From Flagellimonas flava (GTDB lineage Bacteria; Bacteroidota; Bacteroidia; Flavobacteriales; Flavobacteriaceae), in assembly GCF_900129665.1 (NCBI RefSeq), contig NZ_FQWL01000003.1:434001-498000 (forward strand): DNA of 64,000 nucleotides. Direction: 5' to 3'. Numbering within the stretch: position 1 is the stretch's first letter; the number at the start of each line of letters is the position of its first letter. Of this stretch, positions 6,472 to 15,312 are shown piece by piece. Made by a program: the position numbers and the translations under genes. A model generated the notes under the pieces. It ran no database searches. It was not told the DNA's origin and worked only from the letters and a program-made list of their open reading frames with translations.

Positions 6472-8200
6472 ATTGATTGGTTTTGGACTGTAAGGATATT
6501 TTTTCCTGTATCCTATTTTTTTCTTTTTGATGGGAGCAATAGTCAACAGCTTCAAAAGTCCGAACAAAAAGATTCTCCTTTCCTATGACGTTGATGAGGT
6601 CACTGCTGTGAAAAATGTCCCTTGTTGGACCTATGGCGCCAGCAATAATGAACTGAATCTGTTTGGAACGCAGGTCTTTCACTATCCGTTCCACCATGGC
6701 GACAGCGCTGCTGTCTATATAATTAATGGCTTCGGCATTCAATATTACATACTCTAATTTGTTCCCCTTACGCCCTATTTGTTTATAGAGTTCCTTTTTG
6801 AAGAAATCTTTGTTCCCAAAATACAATTGTGCATCAAACCTAAAAATCAGGATATTATCCAAAACCTCTATTTCCTCAGCAAAGCGATTCACATTTTTGA
6901 AATAGTCTGTTCCTTTTATTCGTCCCAAAATGGCTATATGGGGATTGGAAATTCGATATACCAACAACAAAAGGGAAAGTAAAATTCCCAGAAGAATCCC
7001 TTCTATCAAGCCAATAAAAAGTGTCATAAGAAAAGTGGCTAAGAGAAGAAAAAACTCATCCTTTCTATGTTTTAGGAGTGCCTTGGGATAGCTGAAATCT
7101 ACCAGACCAAAAACGGAAACCATGATAATGGCACCCAAGACTGCAATGGGCAGGTAATAGAACAAAGGAGTCAAGAACAATAGGGTAGCCGAAACAAGGA
7201 TTGAACCAAAAATGAGGGCAACTCCGGATTTTGCTCCCGCTTGATCAGCTACTGCTGTCCGGGAAAAGCTTCCAGAAACAGGAAAGGATTGAAAGAATGA
7301 CCCAATGAGGTTGGAAAGCCCAAGAGCTCTAAGTTCTTGATTAGGTTCAACTTCATATTCCGAATGTCTTTCCTCTACCGTTTTGGCAATGGATATGGAT
7401 TCCATAAATCCAAATAAAGCGACCGTAATGGCAATAGGTAAAAGCTCACCGAAGCTCTTGACCTCCATCTCCGGCACTTGAAAAATTGGCAAACCTTCCG
7501 GAATCTCCCCTACTATCGATATTCCATATTTTGAAAAATCAAAAAGGTAGGTCACCATGATGCCTATAATGACTATCAATAGGGCAGTTGGAATTTTTTT
7601 GCTCATTCGACCCAATAAAACAATTATCAGAATGGAAGTGATACCAAGCCCAAGAACAAAAGGATTTATATGTTCCAAATTCACGAAAATACTGGATAGT
7701 AAGGTGTAGATCTTGTTGGATTGGGAAAAGTCCACGCCTAAAATATGTTTCAACTGCCCCAAACCTATCAAAATAGCTGCTGCTGAGGTAAATCCGCTTA
7801 TGACCGGTTTAGATAAAAAATTGACAAAGAATCCCATTTTCAGGATTCCCAACAACAGCTGCAACGAACCGATTATCAACGTTAGAAAAAGAACAGTGGA
7901 GATATAATCCTCAATGTTGGCCAGATGCAAAGCGCCTATTCCCGCAGCTACCAGTAAGGAGTCCATGGCCACAGGGCCCACTCCCAACTGCCTGGAAGTA
8001 CCCGTAAGAGCATAGATAACCGGAGGGACCAGAGCTGCATACAACCCATAAATGGGAGGCATTCCGGCTATTATGGCATATGCCATACCCTGAGGTATAA
8101 GCATTACACCTACCGTTGCACCGGCTATAATATCGCTCAGGAAAGCATCACGGTCATAGGTCTTTATCCAAGATAAAATAGGCAGGCACCGTTTGAACAT
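6467..8200 (-). CDS. SulP-family anion transporter with STAS domain
   Basis: A 577-residue inner-membrane protein: about 10-12 membrane segments (residues 20-420), then a cytoplasmic STAS domain (about 440-550) with the motif YIDSSAV. SulP proteins move sulfate, bicarbonate or other anions. Between a Crp/Fnr gene and persulfide oxidation genes, sulfate or sulfite export is the likeliest role, but bicarbonate cannot be excluded. It is the size usual for the family. A GTAACC half-site lies 40-55 nt upstream (8240-8255). Confidence 0.88.
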   Translation of the reverse strand: MFKRCLPILSWIKTYDRDAFLSDIIAGATVGVMLIPQGMAYAIIAGMPPIYGLYAALVPPVIYALTGTSRQLGVGPVAMDSLLVAAGIGALHLANIEDYISTVLFLTLIIGSLQLLLGILKMGFFVNFLSKPVISGFTSAAAILIGLGQLKHILGVDFSQSNKIYTLLSSIFVNLEHINPFVLGLGITSILIIVLLGRMSKKIPTALLIVIIGIMVTYLFDFSKYGISIVGEIPEGLPIFQVPEMEVKSFGELLPIAITVALFGFMESISIAKTVEERHSEYEVEPNQELRALGLSNLIGSFFQSFPVSGSFSRTAVADQAGAKSGVALIFGSILVSATLLFLTPLFYYLPIAVLGAIIMVSVFGLVDFSYPKALLKHRKDEFFLLLATFLMTLFIGLIEGILLGILLSLLLLVYRISNPHIAILGRIKGTDYFKNVNRFAEEIEVLDNILIFRFDAQLYFGNKDFFKKELYKQIGRKGNKLEYVILNAEAINYIDSSAVAMVERIVKDLRSKQIQFIIAGAIGPTRDIFHSSDLINVIGKENLFVRTFEAVDYCSHQKEKNRIQEKISLQSKTNQL

Positions 8201-8264
8201 TCAGTCAAAGTTTGTGTAAATGTAAGCAGCAACAATATGATTTACAGTAACCCAAGGCACAAAA

Positions 8265-8897
8265 TTAAAGGTCAAGTATTTGGATATAGTTCCTGTGGAG
8301 CTGCAGTTTTTTCATTTTTTCCAGTCGTTTCAACAATCTGGATACGACAACCCTGGAGGTGTGGAGATCCACCGCAATTTCCTGATGCGTATTCCGGATA
8401 TTGTTATCCTCGCTTATTTCGGATTTTTTCTTAAGATACTCCATCAAGCGCTCATCCAGATTTTTGAACGCAATGTTATCCACGGTGTGCAAGAGTTCGT
8501 TAAGCCTATGGTGATAACTTTCAAGGATGTAACTGCGCCATCCCTTGTATTTGGCCATCCATTCTTCCATTTTCTGTACGGGTACCATAACAATAGTTGC
8601 GTCCGTCTCGGTAACCGCTCTTATCTCGCTTTTGGATTGTCCCAAACAGCAGGACATGGTTACCGAACATGTTTCCCCCTGTTCCAGATAATAGAGTAAC
8701 AGTTCATCACTGTCCTCATCTTCACGCAATACTTTAATCACCCCGGAGATAAGGAGTGGTATTTGTCTGATATAGTTCCCAATATCCATCAAGGTCTCCC
8801 CAGCGGGCACCTCCATCCAAGTACCAATGTCCGCGATTTCTTCTATTAGGGATCTTTCAAAACGACTACCAAAGGTTTGTACAAGTTCCGTCTTCAT
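8265..8897 (-). CDS. Crp/Fnr-family transcriptional regulator
   Basis: A 210-residue regulator with an N-terminal cyclic-nucleotide-binding-type barrel (about 20-130) and a C-terminal Crp helix-turn-helix (about 145-205) whose recognition helix is near TSRVVVSRLLK. The N-terminal region has no Fnr-type cysteine cluster; the few cysteines (ETCSVTMSCC) lie near residues 76-84 and could be redox-sensitive, which is inference. Similar regulators sit beside persulfide dioxygenase and YeeE genes in Flavobacteriia. It is the likely reader of the operators at 1345-1362 and 6454-6471. Confidence 0.88.
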   Translation of the reverse strand: MKTELVQTFGSRFERSLIEEIADIGTWMEVPAGETLMDIGNYIRQIPLLISGVIKVLREDEDSDELLLYYLEQGETCSVTMSCCLGQSKSEIRAVTETDATIVMVPVQKMEEWMAKYKGWRSYILESYHHRLNELLHTVDNIAFKNLDERLMEYLKKKSEISEDNNIRNTHQEIAVDLHTSRVVVSRLLKRLEKMKKLQLHRNYIQILDL

Positions 8898-8949
8898 TGC
8901 ATTGCAAAATTCTCCTCTAAGGTAGCCATTTTGTCAATTTGAAGAGCCG

Positions 8950-9366
8950 CTATTCTTCGTTCATCACCATGAACATTCCCGGGGCGCCGGCGATACGTTC
9001 CTTAAACCCAAATTGGTGGTAAAACTCGCCAACCCCATGTGCTGCCATAAGCCCAATGAAGGCGTATCCTGAAATAGAAGCCTTCAAAAAGGTCATGATT
9101 TTTTCCATGATTAATTTTCCGACACCGATACCCTGATATTGCGGATGAACCACAACATCTTGGATGTAAAAATAAATAGCACCATCGCCAACTACACGCC
9201 CCATGCCAACAGCTTCTCCATCCACATAAAGGCACACCGAGAACAAATCCCGCCCCAAGGCACTGATTACCTTAGCATCTTCCAGAGAATTCCAATCAGT
9301 TGTGGCCCTCAGTATTTGATAACTCTCCATCGTTAAGGGCCTTGACTTTACCGCTTCGATTTTCAT
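8950..9366 (-). CDS. GNAT-family N-acetyltransferase
   Basis: A 138-residue single-domain acetyltransferase. The acetyl-CoA loop HPQYQGIGVGKLIM (about residues 84-97) matches the Q/RxxGxG/A signature, and the C-terminal FYHQFGFKER is the typical beta6-alpha4 region. The substrate is unknown; short GNATs of this kind often act on small amines. It ends 4 nt ahead of nothing of obvious related function and follows the exported decarboxylase gene by 4 nt on the same strand, so the two may be co-transcribed. Confidence 0.85.
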   Translation of the reverse strand: MKIEAVKSRPLTMESYQILRATTDWNSLEDAKVISALGRDLFSVCLYVDGEAVGMGRVVGDGAIYFYIQDVVVHPQYQGIGVGKLIMEKIMTFLKASISGYAFIGLMAAHGVGEFYHQFGFKERIAGAPGMFMVMNEE

Positions 9367-9370
9367 GGAA

Positions 9371-10522
9371 TTAATTACTCAGACTTCCTATTTGCTGGCC
9401 AAGCCTGACGCTTAAACCGCTAAGCTTTTTTTTCTCGAACAACAACAACACCGTAGATCCGCCATAAGCAAAATGACCCAATTTGTCGCCTTTATATACC
9501 TGTACCGGTTTCACGTCCTTAATATTTTTGAATTTATCTTCGAGCACCACTGAGCCAATGGTCTGCAAGCCAATTGGAACCATTGCGATATGTCCGTACG
9601 TTTTGGTATCGATAATATAATATCCGTGCTTAAAATCCTGAAAAACACTGTAATCCTTATTGTAAGCAACGTTCCCATCGTTAATGATATCCAAAATATC
9701 GGGCATCCCAAACAGTCTATCTCCTACTTCCTCTTTGGACTCGACCATGGTTCCCGAAATTGGAGCATGGAAATGATGGTAATTGGTAGGTAACAGGAAG
9801 ACCGCAAGGGCCGTCCCACCCACAAATTTTTCCGCATACTTGGACCCGTCCAACAACTCCATCAAACTTAGGGTCATTCCAGCTTTGGTTGGAATTTTGG
9901 AATCGAGTTGGACATCATTGTTAATCATATTGATTACGCCGTCCGCAGGGGAAACCAGCACCGAATTGTCGTCCATCGCCGTGATGGGTCTGGCTCCAGG
10001 TCTTAGATCCCTAGTGAAGAACTCGTTGAAAGATTTAAACCCATCAAGTGGCATTACGTAATCCTCATGCTTTAGATTTTTATCCGACAGCCATTTGCCG
10101 ATGTTGGCTGTAGAAGCAGGACTATCCATAAATGCCCCCCTTTCTGCTATGAAATCCAAGGACCAGCTTAGTCCAGGTTCCTCCTTGATAAACTTCATCC
10201 CAATTGGGTTTTTGTAGTATAGGAATGAGAATTCTATTATCCTATCCAAACCATCGTCCGTATGTGGTAGAAAGTAAAACCACTCATTTAAAAACCCATA
10301 AAGGTCTTCAACATTCTTACCTTCCCAAGGATTTGGCGAACCATCCGGGAGTGGGTGCACATTTTTGAACATCTGGTCCACTGTTGTCCTAAATTCTGGG
10401 TTCTTTTTATAGAGTTCCCTTAGCTCTGCTACCGATTTACATTCCTGTTGGGCAAAGACGCCCCAACATCCAATGAACACAAAAAACAAGAGTACCATAC
10501 TCTTTTTTAACTGCTTTCCCAT
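9371..10522 (-). CDS. Exported phosphatidylserine decarboxylase-family protein (PsiD-like)
   Basis: A 383-residue protein with a signal peptide (hydrophobic to about residue 25, ending GVFAQQ). Residues about 30-150 resemble the N-terminal domain of PsiD-type decarboxylases; the rest is the phosphatidylserine decarboxylase core, with FNEFFTRDLRPGARP, PADG, H-containing NYHHFHAPISG and the self-cleavage site GGST, whose Ser356 should become the pyruvoyl group. Members decarboxylate phosphatidylserine or, in PsiD, tryptophan. Export is unusual for a lipid-synthesis decarboxylase, so a different amino-acid-like substrate is possible. Confidence 0.82.
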   Translation of the reverse strand: MGKQLKKSMVLLFFVFIGCWGVFAQQECKSVAELRELYKKNPEFRTTVDQMFKNVHPLPDGSPNPWEGKNVEDLYGFLNEWFYFLPHTDDGLDRIIEFSFLYYKNPIGMKFIKEEPGLSWSLDFIAERGAFMDSPASTANIGKWLSDKNLKHEDYVMPLDGFKSFNEFFTRDLRPGARPITAMDDNSVLVSPADGVINMINNDVQLDSKIPTKAGMTLSLMELLDGSKYAEKFVGGTALAVFLLPTNYHHFHAPISGTMVESKEEVGDRLFGMPDILDIINDGNVAYNKDYSVFQDFKHGYYIIDTKTYGHIAMVPIGLQTIGSVVLEDKFKNIKDVKPVQVYKGDKLGHFAYGGSTVLLLFEKKKLSGLSVRLGQQIGSLSN

Positions 10523-10578
10523 AGTTACTTCATTTTAAGATTATAATTATTGATTCATATGGGGGAACGAAAAGTTAT

Positions 10579-11136
10579 TTACAAATTCACATACCTTTCT
10601 TTAATGATATTGAAATGCCGAAGCTCGTGTCCGGCAATGTGATAGGCAAGTGCCCTAACCGTCCTTTTGTTGATGATGCTGCCGTCATAATCAATTCCCT
10701 CTCCAGCCCTTAGGTGGGTTTCCTCATGAAGGTTTTCAAATAGAGTGAGTGTTGCCCTTCTCACGGATTCATATTCCTTGAAGATGTTTTCCAGACTTCT
10801 TTCATTTGCTCTAGATTCCAAAGCGTAGGCATCCTGGTCGAACCCATGCAAGGGGGTGTCGTCATTCCGACCATAACGCAAGGCACGATAAGCAAAAATC
10901 CGTTCATCATCTATTAGATGCACCAAAATTTCCTTTATGGTCCATTTGCCCTCCTCGTATCGGAAGCACAATGTCTCTTCAGGAAGTCCATAGACGAAAG
11001 CCTTTAACTCCAAATAATTGTTCCAGAGTTGCTCCAACAAGGGTTTATCCTCTCTTACTAAATCCATGTAAATGCTGGAATATGAAGGGTATTCTGATGG
11101 CTCTGGTCTTGATATTTTTTGCATGGTTTGCATCAT
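10579..11136 (-). CDS. DinB-family protein
   Basis: A 185-residue four-helix-bundle DinB/YfiT-like protein. The metal-ligand histidines appear as the helix motif EILVHLIDDERIFAYRALR and the C-terminal HIAGHELRHFNII, the usual triad. Members include thiol transferases and detoxification enzymes. Its start overlaps the HxlR gene stop by 4 nt (ATGA), so it is probably regulated by that HxlR protein. Confidence 0.85.
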   Translation of the reverse strand: MMQTMQKISRPEPSEYPSYSSIYMDLVREDKPLLEQLWNNYLELKAFVYGLPEETLCFRYEEGKWTIKEILVHLIDDERIFAYRALRYGRNDDTPLHGFDQDAYALESRANERSLENIFKEYESVRRATLTLFENLHEETHLRAGEGIDYDGSIINKRTVRALAYHIAGHELRHFNIIKERYVNL

Positions 11137-11459
11137 TTAAAGTTCTTCGCCCAAACCTTGGCCCAGAGGCCTAAAGGTTCTATTAATTCATAAAGTTCTT
11201 TACCATGTGGGGTAAGCGCATATCCTTCTATGGTCCGCTCAATCAAATGACAATCCCTCAATTCTTTAAGTCGTTTATTCAAGGTGGTCGGGGAAATGCT
11301 TTCGCAATACGCTTGAAGTCTCCTAAAAGTGCTGGGGCCGCTATATAGATGCCAGATGATGCCCATGGCCCAACTTCGACCCAATAAATCTAACAGTGCC
11401 ATAACTGGAGCTCCTGATTTGGAGCCCCTAACGGGTTTGCCTGGAATTGGTAATGACAT
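11133..11459 (-). CDS. HxlR-family transcriptional regulator
   Basis: A 108-residue winged-helix protein of the HxlR type: WAMGIIWHLYSGPSTFRRLQ, SPTTLNKRLKELRDCHLIER and a wing ending YALTPHGKELYELIEPLG. It is translationally coupled to the DinB gene, and such pairs often answer to electrophiles or aldehydes. It lacks the Cys near the N-terminus seen in some aldehyde-sensing members. Confidence 0.87.
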   Translation of the reverse strand: MSLPIPGKPVRGSKSGAPVMALLDLLGRSWAMGIIWHLYSGPSTFRRLQAYCESISPTTLNKRLKELRDCHLIERTIEGYALTPHGKELYELIEPLGLWAKVWAKNFK

Positions 11460-11523
11460 AGTTTGCTACATATTTAATAGCAAAGCTACATATATTGTAG
11501 CGTCTTGCCAAACCTTGAAATAA

Positions 11524-11551
11524 AAAGACCCGCACAAACGTGCAGGTCTTT
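11524..11551 (-). terminator. Rho-independent terminator after the phosphodiesterase gene
   Basis: AAAGACCCGCAC-AAAC-GTGCAGGTCTTT forms an 11-bp stem with one C-A mismatch. On the minus strand it is followed by TTATTTC after the stem's T-rich end. It lies 42 nt past the stop at 11594. Confidence 0.7.
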
Positions 11552-11593
11552 ACAATTAACTCGCTAACAATGCCTTAAACCAAACCTATTCCA

Positions 11594-12667
11594 TCATTTT
11601 ATAGGCAAGGCCGTCATTTGGTTCGAATCTATTTCCAAACCAAGCCAATTCAGAATTGTTGGCGCAACTTGCGTGGTGTACAATTGTTCTTCGATTGCCA
11701 CTTCACCTTTTGTTTGAATTCCTTTACCAAACATAACTAGCCATACTTCATCTGCTCCATCAACTTTGGATCCGTGGCCTGTCCACGTATCCAGAGGTTG
11801 GGTACCCCGGCCATGATCTGTTGTAACAATAAAAGTAGTTTTGTCCCTGTAGAATTCATCGCTTTGGGTAAATTCCCAAAGTTCCTTTATCATACCGTCT
11901 GTGTTGTTGGCCGACTTAAGATAGGCTTGATAATCACCCTCATGGGCAAAATCATCAGTTTCACCATAGGCTATGTAAACTAAATCTGGATGCTCCTTTT
12001 TCATATACTCCAAAGCAAAGTGGTGTGTAAAAGCATCCAAACGAACGCTTCCCCATGGACTTGGAACTTGTTTTTGCAATTGGTTTAAAAAAGTTTCCCG
12101 CTCACTCAAATTCCCAGTTGCCGATTCAAACCCCGCATTGACGGAAATACCGGAACGTTCTTCATTTATGATAAAGGGAAAAACATCCCAACTACAAAAA
12201 GCGGCTACTTTTCCCTTACTGCTTTCCTTATACAACTCCAATACAGTTTTGTTTGGGTTGTTAAACTTGTCATTGCTATCGATACGGGCATCGTCTGCCT
12301 TTCCAGTAAGAATCTCGTTGTAACCTGGGTATGAAAACCACATTTTATTGGTTAGGTTCATCTTGCTTTCCAGGTCTCTGTTCCCATGAAGCTCTCCCAT
12401 ATTTACCACCTCCGTCCAGAAAAAGGGCATAAGCGCATGTCTTCTAGCACTTGGAGAATCCCTCCAAAAAGATTGTTTTAAAGCTGTAGTGTCGTGAACG
12501 TAGTCTGTATTGGCAATCAATTTTGAGTCAGCACCGCCAAAAAGCTCCTGCCACCTAAGGCCGTCCAATGTAATAAGAATCACCTTGGTATCATTTCCTT
12601 TCTGTCCCATTACACATATTCCCCACAACAGAAGAATACATAGGAGTTTGTTCTTACTAATTTTCAT
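11594..12667 (-). CDS. Exported alkaline phosphatase / phosphodiesterase-family protein
   Basis: A 357-residue member of the type I phosphodiesterase/alkaline phosphatase superfamily with a signal peptide (KNKLLCILLLWGICVMGQ). The metal sites appear as VILITLDGLRWQELF (first Asp), YGETDDFAHEGD and TTDHGRG, with a final WTGHGS histidine, in the order of the superfamily. It would hydrolyse a phosphoester or sulfoester in the periplasm; the substrate is unknown. It lies downstream of the mannonate operon on the same strand, after a 126-nt gap, with its own terminator. Confidence 0.8.
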   Translation of the reverse strand: MKISKNKLLCILLLWGICVMGQKGNDTKVILITLDGLRWQELFGGADSKLIANTDYVHDTTALKQSFWRDSPSARRHALMPFFWTEVVNMGELHGNRDLESKMNLTNKMWFSYPGYNEILTGKADDARIDSNDKFNNPNKTVLELYKESSKGKVAAFCSWDVFPFIINEERSGISVNAGFESATGNLSERETFLNQLQKQVPSPWGSVRLDAFTHHFALEYMKKEHPDLVYIAYGETDDFAHEGDYQAYLKSANNTDGMIKELWEFTQSDEFYRDKTTFIVTTDHGRGTQPLDTWTGHGSKVDGADEVWLVMFGKGIQTKGEVAIEEQLYTTQVAPTILNWLGLEIDSNQMTALPIK

Positions 12668-12793
12668 AGTGCTTTTGGTTTTTGGATTGATTGTATTTGT
12701 TGACTCTTTAAAAATCCTTGGTAGGTCTAGGTTAGGACTTCAGGTCCTATCCAATTAGTATGGCTTTCACAATAACAAGTTGTTGGAAATCCT

Positions 12794-13975
12794 CTATACC
12801 TCAAAATCCCATACGGCAATTTTATTATCATACATGGCATCCAACCCCATCTGCACACAAGCTGCCGTATTTGCCCCTGTTAGGATATTGGAAATGGGTT
12901 CTTCATTTTTAAGAATGCTATTTCTAAAATCTATCAATGCCTGTTTACTGGGATCTAGATGCTCCACATGAATGGGAATTCCTTTTCCCTCAACCCAGTT
13001 TACGGTAGCTCCGGAAACACCATCCACTTCTCCAATTTCCTTTTCGTGGGTACCCTCTGGGTAAAACCAAGCTTTAACATAATCCAATATAATGGTCCCC
13101 TTATCACCCATCACTTTTATCTGATAATCCCCCATGGCATTTCCTGTTAAACAGGTGAAGGTTGCCTTCACCCCATCTGGGTAACTGTAGATGAGCTGAA
13201 TGTTATCGTAGGTTTCCCGACCATCTTTCCAATAATCGATTCCCCCAACCCCCATAACGGATTTTGGCGTGGTCTTTAGTACCCAATTGACAAAGTCGAG
13301 CTGATGGGAACAAAGTTCTGCTAGCAGACCCCCAGAATATTCCCTGTACATACGCCAATTGATCATGCGTTCCAACTTTGGGTCCGGAACGGGTCGCCTC
13401 CAATTCCCGTTTCTGTTCCACTGGCAATCAAAGGCAATCACCTTTCCAATTTTACCATTGGCTATTAGCTCAGCTACATGCGTATACAGCCTTGAGCTAT
13501 GATATTGGTGTCCGGTTTGGACAATGGTATTGGTCTCTTTCTCTTTTTGAACCAATTTTTTTAGGGGCTCATACCCTTTTGCCAAGGTCTTCTCGCAGTA
13601 CACATGCTTGCCGGCGTCCAGAGCATCCCAAGCAATTTGGGCATGTTCGCTGAACGGTGTGGCCACCAAAATGGCATCGACTTCCTTATTATCCAACACC
13701 CTTCTATAATCCGAGTACCCTTTGGATTTTCCTTGGGTTTTGGTCAAAGCGCTTTCCAAACGAAAAGGAAGAATATCGCAGCAAGCCACTACCTCCAAAC
13801 CCTCAATATCCTGGATGATAGGAATAAGGCCTCCTCCACGATCACCAGTACCAATAACCCCTATTCGTAATTTACCACCCACTTTTTCCTTTCTTGCATA
13901 AACCTCGAGAGGCCCTACCGTTGAGATTGCCGCCGCAGCCATTCCAGTCTTCGCCATAAATTCTCTTCGCCTCAT
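12794..13975 (-). CDS. Tat-exported Gfo/Idh/MocA oxidoreductase
   Basis: A 393-residue NAD(P)-dependent sugar oxidoreductase of the Gfo/Idh/MocA family. The N-terminus MRRREFMAKTGMAAAAIS is a Tat-type signal. The Rossmann start is RIGVIGTGDRGGGLIP, and EKTLAKG is the catalytic-Lys motif (usual EKP, here EKT). The C-terminal half is the alpha/beta substrate domain. Exported members of this family oxidise sugars to 3-keto sugars, with tightly held cofactor. It is the last gene of the mannonate operon, 6 nt after a second such oxidoreductase and next to a DUF1080 protein. Confidence 0.85.
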   Translation of the reverse strand: MRRREFMAKTGMAAAAISTVGPLEVYARKEKVGGKLRIGVIGTGDRGGGLIPIIQDIEGLEVVACCDILPFRLESALTKTQGKSKGYSDYRRVLDNKEVDAILVATPFSEHAQIAWDALDAGKHVYCEKTLAKGYEPLKKLVQKEKETNTIVQTGHQYHSSRLYTHVAELIANGKIGKVIAFDCQWNRNGNWRRPVPDPKLERMINWRMYREYSGGLLAELCSHQLDFVNWVLKTTPKSVMGVGGIDYWKDGRETYDNIQLIYSYPDGVKATFTCLTGNAMGDYQIKVMGDKGTIILDYVKAWFYPEGTHEKEIGEVDGVSGATVNWVEGKGIPIHVEHLDPSKQALIDFRNSILKNEEPISNILTGANTAACVQMGLDAMYDNKIAVWDFEV

Positions 13976-13981
13976 ACTAAA

Positions 13982-15310
13982 CTATAGTTTTGGTTCCCAT
14001 CCTTTTTCATATTCCCGGCCCCAGTGCTTCATTGCCATTTCACTATTTAGCACCTTCCCTGTGGTTCTATCAATTTTTAGGGTGTGTCCTGCATCCTGTG
14101 CCATATTTCCTAAATGACAAAGCATTGTGGAGATGCTGGCATCGGCTATTGGGGCGTTCATTTGCGTATCTTCCCGAATTGCATCGAAAAAGTTACCCAC
14201 ATGATCTACATCCAACCCACCTATGCCCTGTGTATTGGTTGTGGCACTTGCCGATTTTTCAAACTCAAATTTGATTGGATTGCCTCCAAGATCATACAAT
14301 TTATAAAAATTTCGGTCTAACTGAATGCTTCCCTTGCTTCCATAAATGGTAACCCCGCGACCAGGGCGTGAGGGTTTCATGATACCTCGGCTATGACCCG
14401 TCCATGTAATGAATTTATCGCCCTCAAAACCATAGGTAACCTGTTGATTATCAACAAATTCCCAATCATCTTCATAGGTGTACTTACCCCCGAAAGAGGT
14501 CACCGTTTCTGGAAGATCTACACCAAGGGCCCATCGGCAAATGTCAATTTCATGAGTACCATTATTATGGATTTCCCCAGTACCCCAATTTCGAAACCAA
14601 TGCCAATGGTATGGGTGTACATTGTCTTTATAAGAAGTTCTTGGTGCTGGTCCCTGCCATAAATCCCAGTCGAGAGTTGCGGGAACATCAATAACATTTC
14701 CCTTACCTATGGAACCACGGTTATTGGAGTAGTAAGCCTCCCCTTTATACACCTCACCAATGATTCCGTTTTTAATATCATTTATGGCCATTTGTGATGT
14801 CTTTGCCGATCGCTGTTGATTCCCCATCTGCACCCTTTTATTATACTTCTTTTGGGCAGCTACCAGTAAGGTGTTTTCATGTGCATTATGGCTGCATGGT
14901 TTTTCAACATAAACATGTTTTCCCGCCTGCATGGCCATAATGGACATTGGCGCATGCCAATGTTCTGGGGTAGCTATAAAAACGGCATCTACATCCTTGT
15001 CTTCCAAAATCTTTCTAAAGTCCTTTTCCACTTTTGGAATGTATCCGATGTTTTTCTGGCACCAGGCATTGTGTTCTTCAATGATGATATCATCAACATC
15101 ACAGTTGTATAAAATCTTGGCAAAAGGATAGGCATTAATTGCAATGATGTGGGCCTTGGCCCTGCTTCTCACCCCAATAACCGCACAATTGACCTGTTCA
15201 TTTGAACTTAATATCTGGCTATAGCTTTTGGCAGAAAAAACCGCACTGCCCAAGGTTACCGCCGCGGTACCCGCGGTGGTCTTTTTAATAAAATCTCGTC
15301 GCGTTCCCAT
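13982..15310 (-). CDS. Tat-exported Gfo/Idh/MocA oxidoreductase
   Basis: A 442-residue family member with a Tat-type signal (TRRDFIKKTTAG). The Rossmann region reads VNCAVIGVRSRAKAHI, and the catalytic motif YVEKPCSHN (EKP) is intact, unlike the downstream paralogue. The domain order, length and WxxW-rich substrate region (WDLWQGPAP, YHWHWFRNWG) match large exported members common in Bacteroidetes and Planctomycetes. It lies 2 nt after the DUF1080 gene, consistent with a periplasmic 3-keto-sugar pathway. Confidence 0.86.
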   Translation of the reverse strand: MGTRRDFIKKTTAGTAAVTLGSAVFSAKSYSQILSSNEQVNCAVIGVRSRAKAHIIAINAYPFAKILYNCDVDDIIIEEHNAWCQKNIGYIPKVEKDFRKILEDKDVDAVFIATPEHWHAPMSIMAMQAGKHVYVEKPCSHNAHENTLLVAAQKKYNKRVQMGNQQRSAKTSQMAINDIKNGIIGEVYKGEAYYSNNRGSIGKGNVIDVPATLDWDLWQGPAPRTSYKDNVHPYHWHWFRNWGTGEIHNNGTHEIDICRWALGVDLPETVTSFGGKYTYEDDWEFVDNQQVTYGFEGDKFITWTGHSRGIMKPSRPGRGVTIYGSKGSIQLDRNFYKLYDLGGNPIKFEFEKSASATTNTQGIGGLDVDHVGNFFDAIREDTQMNAPIADASISTMLCHLGNMAQDAGHTLKIDRTTGKVLNSEMAMKHWGREYEKGWEPKL

Positions 15311-15312
15311 TG

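Noticed and set aside
12733..12749. Inverted repeat TAGGAC-TTCAG-GTCCTA
   Set aside because: Short, without T-run, and not at a convincing distance from either gene; not called as a terminator.
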